Source: Azospirillum sp. 47_25 (GTDB lineage: Bacteria > Pseudomonadota > Alphaproteobacteria > RF32 > CAG-239). Taken from it: 31,165 nucleotides of DNA. The notes under the pieces are model-generated. The model searched no databases. It was not told the origin of the DNA and worked only from the letters and a program-made list of their open reading frames with translations. Location of the stretch: positions 1-31,165 of the forward strand of contig MNTU01000020.1 of NCBI GenBank assembly GCA_001917125.1. Reading direction: 5' to 3'. The position numbers were made by a program, and so were the translations under genes. This document shows positions 6,679 to 13,161 of this stretch, piece after piece; positions within the stretch are counted from its first letter, which is position 1, and each line of letters begins with the position of its first letter.

Positions 6679-9039
6679 ATGGCAAAAAAGAATATTTATC
6701 CCGTGCTTCCGCTTCGCGACATCGTGGTCTATCCGAAAATGATTGTTCCTCTGTTTGTCGGGCGCGAAAAATCCATTCGGGCGCTGCAGGAGGTCGTTGA
6801 TCAGGATCAGAACATTATTTTACTGACGCAGAAAGAGGCCGCGATTGAAGATCCGACCGAAAACGACGTCTATCACGTCGGGACGGTCGGAACGGTTTTG
6901 CAGATGCTGAAACTGCCGGACGGAACAGTGAAAGTTCTGATTGAGGGCATGGAACGGGTTAAAATTTCCAAGTTTATCGACAATCCCGATTATATGGAAG
7001 TGGAAGCCGAAATTCTGCCGGATGCCGAGGACAACAGTACCGAACTTGAAGCTTTGGTGCGGGCCGTTCTTTCTCAGTTTGAAGAATATGTCAAACTTTC
7101 GAAAAAAACGCCGCCGGAGGTTTTGGTTTCGGTCAATCAGATTGAAGACAACAGCAAACTGGCCGATACGATAGCTTCGCATCTGGCTTTGAAAATTGCC
7201 GACAAGCAGGCTTTGCTGGAAGGGCGGACGCTGAAGGAACGCTTTGAAAAGATTCTTGGCTTTATGGATGCGGAAATTACTTTACTGGAAGTGGAAAACA
7301 AAATCAAAACCCGCGTCAAAAAGCAAATGGAAAAAAGCCAGAAGGAATATTATCTGAATGAGCAGATGAAAGCCATTCAGAAAGAGCTCGGCGATAATGA
7401 CGAGGAAGGCGAAATCAGCGATTATATGGCTAAAATCGAAAAGGCCAAATTATCCAAAGAGGCAAAAGAAAAAGCTTTGGCCGAAGTCAAAAAGCTGAAA
7501 AATATGAGCGGCATGTCTTCCGAAGCAACGGTTATCCGCAACTATCTGGACTGGCTGCTGGACATTCCCTGGAAGAAGCGTTCCAAGGTTAACAAAGACA
7601 TTTCCAAGGCAATGGAAGTGCTGGAAAAAGACCATTACGGGCTGGAAAAGGTCAAGGAACGCATTGTCGAATATTTGGCGGTGCAGTCGCGTGCCGATAA
7701 AATCAAAGGTCCGATTTTGTGTTTGGTCGGTCCTCCGGGCGTGGGCAAAACTTCTTTGGGCAAATCCATCGCCAAGGCAACCGGGCGCAGTTTTGTGCGG
7801 GCTTCATTGGGCGGTATGCGCGATGAAGCGGAAATCCGCGGACATCGGCGGACGTATATCGGTTCCATGCCGGGCAAAATTATTAAAGGCATGAAAAAGG
7901 CCGGAACGTCCAATCCGCTGTTTTTGCTTGATGAAATTGACAAGCTTGGCAATGACTGGCGCGGCGATCCGAGTTCGGCTTTGCTGGAGGTGTTGGATCC
8001 GGAGCAAAATGCGGCATTTAACGACCATTATCTGGAAGTCGATTACGATTTGTCGGACGTTATGTTTGTGACAACCGCAAACTCGCTGGATATGCCGCGG
8101 CCGCTGCTGGACCGTATGGAAATTATTCGTTTGTCGGGTTATACCGAAGACGAAAAAATCGAAATTGCCAAGCGTCATCTGATTCCGAAGATTTTTTCCG
8201 AAAATGCGGTTAAGGAATCCGAACTGACGATTACCGAAGATGCTATCCGCGATATTATCCGCTATTATACCCGTGAAGCCGGGGTGCGGAATCTGGAGCG
8301 TGAACTGGCGACGATTGCCCGCAAGGCGGTGAAAGAAATTCTGCTGGCGAAAGGCAAGAAGAAAAAGCTGGAGGTCAGTTCCAAAAATCTGGACAAGTAT
8401 CTCGGTGTCAGACGTTACAGCTACGGCGAAGCCGAACAGCAGGACCATATCGGTGTAACGACCGGGCTGGCCTGGACGGAAGTCGGCGGCGATATTCTGT
8501 TTATCGAAGCGGTGGATATGCCTGGCAAAGGCAAGATTACGCAGACCGGCAAGCTGGGCGAAGTGATGAAGGAATCGATTGAGACGGCTTATTCCGTGGT
8601 GCGTTCTCATTCAAAAGATTTGGGAATCGATCCGGAAGTCTTTGACAAAACGGATATTCACATTCACGTTCCGGAGGGAGCAACCCCGAAAGACGGTCCG
8701 TCCGCCGGTATTGCCATGTACACAACTCTGGTGTCGGTGCTGACAAAAACACCGGTGCGCAAAGATGTGGCGATGACCGGTGAAATTACGCTGCAAGGGC
8801 GGGTTTTGCCTATCGGCGGTTTGAAGGAAAAACTGCTGTCAGCTCTGCGCGGCGGAATTAAGACGGTTATTATTCCGAAAGAGAATGAGAAAGATCTGGC
8901 TGAAATTCCCGATAATGTTAAGAAGGGAATGAAGATTATTCCGGTGTCGGAGGTGTCCGAAGTGCTGAAAATTGCGCTGGCAGGCAAGCCCAAAACACAG
9001 AAGGGAAAAGCCGGAAAGAGTTCTCAAAAGCAGTCTTAG
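6679..9039 (+). CDS. lon: ATP-dependent protease Lon
   Basis: A cytoplasmic AAA+ serine protease that degrades misfolded and regulatory proteins. At 786 residues it is a complete LonA. The N-terminal substrate-binding domain begins YPVLPLRDIVVYP. The AAA+ module has Walker A GPPGVGKTS (351-359, Lys357) and Walker B FLLDEIDK. The protease domain has the catalytic Ser675 in KDGPSAGIAM and Lys718 in GGLKEK, the Ser-Lys dyad spaced 43 residues apart as in E. coli Lon. A GAGGA-type ribosome binding site precedes the ATG. It is monocistronic, with its own terminator, and an HU gene follows, a frequent neighbour of lon in proteobacteria. Confidence 0.98.
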   Translation: MAKKNIYPVLPLRDIVVYPKMIVPLFVGREKSIRALQEVVDQDQNIILLTQKEAAIEDPTENDVYHVGTVGTVLQMLKLPDGTVKVLIEGMERVKISKFIDNPDYMEVEAEILPDAEDNSTELEALVRAVLSQFEEYVKLSKKTPPEVLVSVNQIEDNSKLADTIASHLALKIADKQALLEGRTLKERFEKILGFMDAEITLLEVENKIKTRVKKQMEKSQKEYYLNEQMKAIQKELGDNDEEGEISDYMAKIEKAKLSKEAKEKALAEVKKLKNMSGMSSEATVIRNYLDWLLDIPWKKRSKVNKDISKAMEVLEKDHYGLEKVKERIVEYLAVQSRADKIKGPILCLVGPPGVGKTSLGKSIAKATGRSFVRASLGGMRDEAEIRGHRRTYIGSMPGKIIKGMKKAGTSNPLFLLDEIDKLGNDWRGDPSSALLEVLDPEQNAAFNDHYLEVDYDLSDVMFVTTANSLDMPRPLLDRMEIIRLSGYTEDEKIEIAKRHLIPKIFSENAVKESELTITEDAIRDIIRYYTREAGVRNLERELATIARKAVKEILLAKGKKKKLEVSSKNLDKYLGVRRYSYGEAEQQDHIGVTTGLAWTEVGGDILFIEAVDMPGKGKITQTGKLGEVMKESIETAYSVVRSHSKDLGIDPEVFDKTDIHIHVPEGATPKDGPSAGIAMYTTLVSVLTKTPVRKDVAMTGEITLQGRVLPIGGLKEKLLSALRGGIKTVIIPKENEKDLAEIPDNVKKGMKIIPVSEVSEVLKIALAGKPKTQKGKAGKSSQKQS

Positions 9040-9055
9040 TTATATATAAGGCGTT

Positions 9056-9083
9056 AAAGCCCGGCCGGACAGCCGGGCTTTTT
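9056..9083 (+). terminator. Terminator of lon
   Basis: A 10-bp stem (AAAGCCCGGC / GCCGGGCTTT) with a six-base loop runs into a T-tract 16 bases after the lon stop codon. Confidence 0.88.
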
Positions 9084-9301
9084 GCTGTTTAAACGGACTC
9101 GCAACAGGCGGATTCAGAATCGCGGCAAATTATTGCTGGGTATGGATTAGCTGTGAATAAGTCGGTCAAAAAAGCGTTATTTGAGGTTTAAAAAGCAAAA
9201 ATTGGGGATAAATAGCGGTTTTTTTGAGGGTAAGGCCTTGTTTTCGTTTGACTTCGGTCAAAATTCAGGCTTAAATTTTCTTGTAAACAGCGGTTCTGCT
9301 G

Positions 9302-9326
9302 TTGACATTGGTTTATAACTTATAAT
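9302..9326 (+). promoter_or_regulatory. Putative HU promoter with short spacer
   Basis: A perfect TTGACA (9302-9307) and a perfect TATAAT (9321-9326) lie just before the HU gene. The spacer is only 13 bp, where 16-18 is normal, so the two boxes may not form one promoter. Confidence 0.45.
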
Positions 9327-9343
9327 TAGAGGGAGTCCTCACC

Positions 9344-9616
9344 GTGAATAAAAATGAACTTATTTCTAGCATTGCTAGCGAAACCGGCTTGACCAAAACT
9401 GATGCAGCTAAAGCTGTTGATGCATTTGTATCTTCTATTTCTTCTGCATTGAAATCTGGTGACGAAGTTCGCCTGGTTGGCTTTGGTACTTTTGCTGTTT
9501 CTAAACGTTCTGCTACTACCGGCCGCAATCCGCGTACCGGCCAGAGCATCAAAATTCCGGCTCGCAATCAACCGAAATTCAGAGCTGGTAAAGTATTGGT
9601 TGACTCTGTTAACTAA
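9344..9616 (+). CDS. hup: DNA-binding protein HU
   Basis: A nucleoid protein of 90 residues, the standard length, that binds and bends DNA as a dimer. The start is a GTG at 9344-9346 with GGGAG at 9330-9334 upstream. The sequence opens MNKNELISSIASETGL. It has the DNA-binding arm signature GFGTFAVSKRSATTGRNPRTG (in part) and ends in KFRAGKVLVDSVN. Codon use differs visibly from neighbours, being rich in GCT, TCT and GTT, as expected for an abundant protein. It lies directly downstream of lon and is followed by two terminators. Confidence 0.96.
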   Translation: MNKNELISSIASETGLTKTDAAKAVDAFVSSISSALKSGDEVRLVGFGTFAVSKRSATTGRNPRTGQSIKIPARNQPKFRAGKVLVDSVN

Positions 9617-9623
9617 TTATAAG

Positions 9624-9649
9624 AAAGGGCCGGGTTTCCAGCCCTTTTT
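9624..9649 (+). terminator. Terminator of HU gene
   Basis: AAAGGGC (9624-9630) pairs with GCCCTTT (9641-9647) across a ten-base loop, followed by Ts, shortly after the HU stop. Confidence 0.82.
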
Positions 9650-9677
9650 CCTTAATTAGTCCAATATTATTGAGATA

Positions 9678-9704
9678 GTGAGCCGGGTTTCGGCTCACTT
9701 TTTT
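9678..9704 (+). terminator. Second terminator after HU gene
   Basis: GTGAGCCG (9678-9685) pairs with CGGCTCAC (9691-9698) across a five-base loop, followed by a T6 tract. It makes a tandem terminator with the hairpin at 9624-9649. Confidence 0.82.
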
Positions 9705-9755
9705 GTTATGGAGGAGGTTCTCGGCAAACAGAGGGAAAGTATGCGGTGGATAGCG

Positions 9756-9807
9756 GGGTGTTCTCACTTTTCGTTTCATCAATTAAAAAAAACCGCCTTT
9801 ATGGCGG
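9756..9807. repeat. Direct repeat copy 1 near tRNA-Val
   Basis: About 52 bp, nearly identical to 9913-9963. Both begin GGGTGTTCTCACTTTTC and contain an A-tract followed by a CCGCC...GGCGG hairpin. Copy 2 contains the terminator of tRNA-Val; in copy 1 the long T-tract after GGCGG is missing. Confidence 0.8.
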
Positions 9808-9818
9808 AATTAGCGGAT

Positions 9819-9907
9819 AGGGAGTTGTTCGGCTGGCGTTCCGCCGCTTCGTCGTCGCAAGAGCGGCGATACTCCCGTCTCGCCTGCTCCTCCTTGTCGA
9901 ACTCCCT
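9819..9907. other. Structured insert between the tRNA-Val repeats
   Basis: AGGGAGTT (9819-9826) pairs with AACTCCCT (9900-9907). It encloses the hairpin CGCCGCT (9842-9848) / AGCGGCG (9862-9868). The outer stem echoes the tRNA-Val acceptor end (GGGAGTT). It could be a tRNA-derived relic or a small repeat element; function unknown. Confidence 0.5.
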
Positions 9908-9912
9908 TTTCC

Positions 9913-9963
9913 GGGTGTTCTCACTTTTCATTTCACCAATTAAAAAAACCGCCATAAAGGCGG
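9913..9963. repeat. Direct repeat copy 2 near tRNA-Val
   Basis: Second copy of the repeat at 9756-9807. It carries the left arm of the tRNA-Val terminator. Confidence 0.8.
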
Positions 9964-9978
9964 TTTTTTTAATTGGTG
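9934..9978 (-). terminator. Terminator at 3' end of tRNA-Val
   Basis: A perfect 20-bp inverted repeat (9934-9953 with 9959-9978) with a five-base loop. On the minus strand it follows tRNA-Val directly, and its proximal arm includes the encoded CCA end of the tRNA. Confidence 0.8.
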
Positions 9979-10049
9979 GGAGTTGAGAGGTTCGAACTCC
10001 CGACCCTCTCGGTGTAAACGAGATGCTCTTCCAGCTGAGCTAAACTCCC
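9974..10049 (-). tRNA. tRNA-Val (anticodon UAC)
   Basis: A 76-nt cloverleaf with encoded CCA. The acceptor GGGAGTT pairs with AACTCCC. The D-arm is GCTC/GAGC. The anticodon stem TCTCG/CGAGA holds the loop TTTACAC, giving anticodon TAC. The T-arm is GGGAG-TTCGAAC-CTCTC with one G-U pair. The discriminator base is A. Confidence 0.95.
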
Positions 10050-10067
10050 ATCGTGTTTACGAAAGAG

Positions 10068-10096
10068 TTTATACACTTCTAAAAATAATTAATCAA
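10068..10096 (-). promoter_or_regulatory. Promoter of tRNA-Val
   Basis: Read on the minus strand: TTGATT (10091-10096), a 17-bp spacer, TATAAA (10068-10073). The -10 ends 18 bases before the tRNA 5' end. Confidence 0.65.
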
Positions 10097-10188
10097 GCAA
10101 AAAATTGCACAATTTTTATTTTTTTGCTAAAATTATTTTATATCAAATGATTATCCTGCCGTATTTGTTGTACGAACGGTGCATTAAT

Positions 10189-10223
10189 AAAAAAGGTTCC
10201 GAAAATGATTCGGAACCTTTTTT
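10189..10223 (-). terminator. Terminator of the 242-residue gene
   Basis: A 15-bp stem (10189-10203 with 10209-10223) with a five-base loop and A/T flanks on both sides, just after the minus-strand stop. It may work in both directions. Confidence 0.85.
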
Positions 10224-10236
10224 ATCAGATGTTGTT

Positions 10237-10965
10237 TCAGGCCAGTCTTTTCCAAACTTTGCGTTTGTTCCAGAAACCGCTGACGCCGATCCTTTTGCAG
10301 AAATCCGGCTTGTAGATGACGGGGCGGTTTTCTTTGAAGAAAGGAATAAAACGTTCCCAGCGTTCCGGGGTGGCAAAATGGTCGTACAATTCTTCATAAG
10401 TGAAGTATTTGCCGGCTGTTTCCCATGCCCAGGAGAAAACCGTTTGGGTGTCGGTGTGGAAATGTCCGTATTTCAGCATATAGCCGTTCAGTTCATTTCC
10501 CTGTTCGTCCAAGTGATCAATCAGGCCAAAGATGATTTTTTGGGCGTGTTCTCTGGTCAGTTTGGCCTTCAGGCAGGTTACAATCTGCTTTTGCAGAAAA
10601 TTGAAGCAGGCGTCGCTCATTAAACCCGGCTGGTCACACATTGCGGAATATTTCCAATATGCTTCGGGCAGAATTTTGTAACTGCTGGCTTCGTGAAGAA
10701 CTGCACCGCAGGAAATGCGCTGGAGGGCAATTTCAAGGAGAATTTCTCCGGTAAAAGCGTCCTGTTGCCAGCAATATTCTCCGAATTCGGCCATCAATGA
10801 CATATAGTCGTCTCCGATGCGCCAGCCGCGGATATCTTGTCCGGTCGGTTGAACAATTATCGGCAGGATAACCTTGTTAACAACTTCGCTTTGCGACATA
10901 CCTACCAGTTCATTCACATTTTTGCCGGACATTGCGGCAACTTTGTTTAAAAAATTTGTTCTCAT
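10237..10965 (-). CDS. Hypothetical protein, 242 residues
   Basis: I do not recognise this family. The product begins MRTNFLNKVAAMSGKNV and has no signal peptide or membrane segment, so it is probably cytosolic. It is rich in aromatic residues and has scattered Cys and His (CWQQD, SCGAVLHE, MCDQPG, DHLDEQ). The C-terminus is basic (GFWNKRKVWKRLA). It stands alone between tRNA-Val and the CoA-transferase operon, with a strong terminator behind it. The frame is open without interruption and ends just before the terminator, which supports a real gene. No function is proposed. Confidence 0.72.
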   Translation of the reverse strand: MRTNFLNKVAAMSGKNVNELVGMSQSEVVNKVILPIIVQPTGQDIRGWRIGDDYMSLMAEFGEYCWQQDAFTGEILLEIALQRISCGAVLHEASSYKILPEAYWKYSAMCDQPGLMSDACFNFLQKQIVTCLKAKLTREHAQKIIFGLIDHLDEQGNELNGYMLKYGHFHTDTQTVFSWAWETAGKYFTYEELYDHFATPERWERFIPFFKENRPVIYKPDFCKRIGVSGFWNKRKVWKRLA

Positions 10966-11107
10966 TGTTTATTTATATTGAAGTTAGTAAATTATTTTCG
11001 GAACAAATTATTATGGAAAGGCAAGCCGCCTGATTTATAAATGTATCCCATAATAATGATTGAATGGAAATTTTATAACATAATTTTAGGCGAAAAACAA
11101 TCATTAT

Positions 11108-11136
11108 TTGACAAAAGGACAAAAATAAATTATAAG
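11108..11136 (+). promoter_or_regulatory. Sigma-70 promoter of the CoA-transferase operon
   Basis: A perfect TTGACA (11108-11113), a 17-bp spacer and TATAAG (11131-11136) upstream of the operon. A second -10-like TATAAT at 11174-11179 has no good -35. Confidence 0.7.
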
Positions 11137-11214
11137 ACAGTGATTAAAGGCTGTACTTTTTGCTTTTTTTGAGTATAATATTTTCCGATTTGCTAATAAG
11201 GAAAGTAAGAAACA

Positions 11215-11856
11215 TTGAAGAAAATTATTTCAGCCACGGAAGCGGGCCGACTTATCGGAAACAATGCTTCGGTTATGATCGGCGGCTTTTTGAAATGCGG
11301 AACGCCGACAAAAGTGATTGAGGAAATTTTGAAAAACGGCGTCAGCGGTTTGACTTTAATCGCCAATGACACTTGTTTTCCCGACAGTGACCGCGGCAAG
11401 CTGATTGCCAATAAAAGAGTCAAAAAGGCGATTGTCGCACATATCGGAACCAATCCCGAAACGGGAAAGCAGATGAACGCCGGGGAACTGGAGGTCGAAT
11501 TGACCCCGATGGGAACGCTGGTGGAGAAGATTCGTGCGGCAGGTTCCGGTTTGGGCGGCTTTTTGACGCCTACGGGGGTGGGAACTCCGGTTGAGGAAGG
11601 CAAACAGACAATGGAAGTTGACGGCAAAAAATATTTGTTTGAAAAGCCGCTGAAAGCTGATTTTGCCCTGATATACGGAACCAAGGCCGACAAATTCGGG
11701 AATGTTTATCTGGAAGGGACGACCCGTAATTTTAATGTGGTGATGGCTTCTGCGGCGGATACGGTCATTGTTGAAGCCGATGAGCTGGTGGACGACAGTC
11801 TTGATCCGAATATGGTAACTATTCCCGGCATTTTTGTTGATTACATTGTTGTATAG
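11215..11856 (+). CDS. atoD: CoA-transferase subunit A (AtoD-like)
   Basis: Alpha subunit of a two-subunit family I CoA-transferase, which moves CoA between acetate or succinate and an acyl-CoA such as acetoacetyl- or butyryl-CoA. The 213 residues contain MIGGFLKCGTPTKVIEE near the N-terminus, NPETGKQM, GLGGFLTPTGVGTP, and ADFALIYGTKADKFGN, all typical of this subunit. The start is a TTG at 11215-11217 with an AAGGAAAG ribosome binding site about ten bases before it. The beta subunit follows after seven bases. Homology supports acetoacetate/butyrate use, but the real substrate is not visible in the sequence. Confidence 0.9.
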   Translation: MKKIISATEAGRLIGNNASVMIGGFLKCGTPTKVIEEILKNGVSGLTLIANDTCFPDSDRGKLIANKRVKKAIVAHIGTNPETGKQMNAGELEVELTPMGTLVEKIRAAGSGLGGFLTPTGVGTPVEEGKQTMEVDGKKYLFEKPLKADFALIYGTKADKFGNVYLEGTTRNFNVVMASAADTVIVEADELVDDSLDPNMVTIPGIFVDYIVV

Positions 11857-11863
11857 GTGAAAA

Positions 11864-12529
11864 ATGGAACTGACCAAAGAACAAATCAGAGAAACGATTG
11901 CCCGTCGTGTGGCACAGGAGCTGAAAGAAGGCGATTACGTTACGCTGGGAATCGGCCTGCCGACAGAAGTGGCAAATTATATTCCCGAGAACGTTCATGT
12001 GATGATTCAGTCGGAAAACGGCTTGATCGGCGTCGGAAAAAAGCCGGCTCCCGACAAAGTTGATCCGAAAATTACCAATGCGGGCGGTATTCCGGTAACG
12101 ACAAAGCAGGGGGCGGCCTTTTTTGACAGTCAGATGTCGTTTGCGATGATTCGCGGCGGACACATTGATGCGACGGTTTTAGGGGCTTTGCAGGTTGACC
12201 AGGAAGGAAATATTGCCAACTGGCTGGTTCCCGGCGTGTTTGCTCCGGGCATGGGCGGCGCCATGGATTTGGTCGTCGGTGCCAAGAAAGTAATTGTGGC
12301 GATGGAGCACTTGGCAAAAGACCAGATTAAAATTTTGAAAAGATGTACGCTGCCTTTGACTGCTGCGCATGAAGTCGATTTGATTGTGACCGAGCGCTGC
12401 GTGTTGCGGGTAGAACCGGAGGGGCTGGTTCTGCAGGAGATTAATCCTTTGTTCAGCCTGGAAGATATTACTTCGACAATTACGGCCGATTTAATTATTC
12501 CGGATGATTTGCTGCAAGAAGCAGTTTAG
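11864..12529 (+). CDS. atoA: CoA-transferase subunit B (AtoA-like)
   Basis: Beta subunit and partner of the gene just upstream. It has 221 residues. The catalytic glutamate is Glu51 in the motif IQSENGLIGVG, the residue that forms the glutamyl-CoA thioester in this family. Other signatures are VTLGIGLPTEVANY, GGHIDATVLGALQVD and PGVFAPGMGGAMDLV. Together the pair would activate or degrade short-chain acids in the cytosol. A strong terminator at 12545 closes this two-gene operon. Confidence 0.92.
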   Translation: MELTKEQIRETIARRVAQELKEGDYVTLGIGLPTEVANYIPENVHVMIQSENGLIGVGKKPAPDKVDPKITNAGGIPVTTKQGAAFFDSQMSFAMIRGGHIDATVLGALQVDQEGNIANWLVPGVFAPGMGGAMDLVVGAKKVIVAMEHLAKDQIKILKRCTLPLTAAHEVDLIVTERCVLRVEPEGLVLQEINPLFSLEDITSTITADLIIPDDLLQEAV

Positions 12530-12544
12530 ACAGATAGAAAACGG

Positions 12545-12577
12545 AAACCCCGTCTTGAGGAAAGGACGGGGTTTTTT
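12545..12577 (+). terminator. Terminator of the CoA-transferase operon
   Basis: AAACCCCGTC (12545-12554) pairs with GACGGGGTTT (12565-12574) across a ten-base loop, followed by Ts. Confidence 0.87.
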
Positions 12578-12684
12578 ATTTTTAAATTAAGATATTTTAA
12601 ACCGGGGAGAGGTATGCTGGTTACAGATTAACCGGGCAGGGTTTTGTTTTGGCTGTGTATCATTCTTAATTTAAGGATATACAG

Positions 12685-13122
12685 ATGCTGAAACAAATAA
12701 TGGCTCTGCTTTTTGTTTTATCGGCGGCGGGGTGTTCGCCGGTTTTGCAGATGACGCGGGAAGAATGCCGCGAACAAAAGGAAATCATCGGGAGCGTTCG
12801 GATTATTCGGGCGGAGATGCGCGCCTTGGCGGCGGCTTATCGGCCGATCCGGCGGGAGCGGATGCCGGGAATGCCTTTCGGATTTAACCATCCGTGGACG
12901 GTGGGCGAAGACCCTCAAATGTGTTATGTGGAAGTTTATCAGCTTTCCGAGGCGTTATGTTCGGCTTTGGCAGATGCCGAGGCGGGAGCGGCCAAAGTGC
13001 TGGTTAACGGCAGCATGTGGGGAATTTGCACGGAAAATGCGCGTATTCGCTGGCTTTTTACCAAATTTCCGGCATACAGCCGGGAAGAATATCGGCTTGA
13101 CATTCGCAAAGCGGCGCAATAA
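12685..13122 (+). CDS. Small putative lipoprotein
   Basis: 145 residues with a lipoprotein-type signal: MLKQIMALLFVLSAAGC, with Cys17 as the likely lipidated residue. The -3 position is Ala rather than Leu, so the lipobox is acceptable but not ideal. The mature part has a charged helix (TREECREQKEIIGSVR) and four further cysteines (ECR, MCYVE, LCSAL, ICTEN), and ends YRLDIRKAAQ. I do not recognise the family. An AAGGA ribosome binding site precedes the ATG. The U32 gene starts 39 bases downstream on the same strand and may be co-transcribed. Confidence 0.75.
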   Translation: MLKQIMALLFVLSAAGCSPVLQMTREECREQKEIIGSVRIIRAEMRALAAAYRPIRRERMPGMPFGFNHPWTVGEDPQMCYVEVYQLSEALCSALADAEAGAAKVLVNGSMWGICTENARIRWLFTKFPAYSREEYRLDIRKAAQ

Positions 13123-13161
13123 TCTGAGCGCAAAGAAACATTAGCGAAAGACTGAAAGACC

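Larger units (their letters stand above)
9040..9343. other. lon-hup intergenic region
   Basis: About 300 bases. Apart from the lon terminator and the HU promoter boxes, the middle (9090-9300) shows no coding frame, hairpin or repeat that I could recognise. Confidence 0.6.
9617..9973. other. Non-coding region between HU gene and tRNA-Val
   Basis: This stretch holds two HU terminators, a direct repeat of about 52 bp (two copies) and a structured insert between the copies. An open frame runs across it from 9678, but it begins inside a terminator stem and has no protein-like sequence, so no gene is called. Confidence 0.6.

Noticed and set aside
7804..8610. 268-residue minus-strand open frame
   Set aside because: Antisense to lon, with no recognisable domain.
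9678..9986. Plus-strand open frame after the HU gene
   Set aside because: It begins in a terminator stem and runs through repeats and into the tRNA-Val end.
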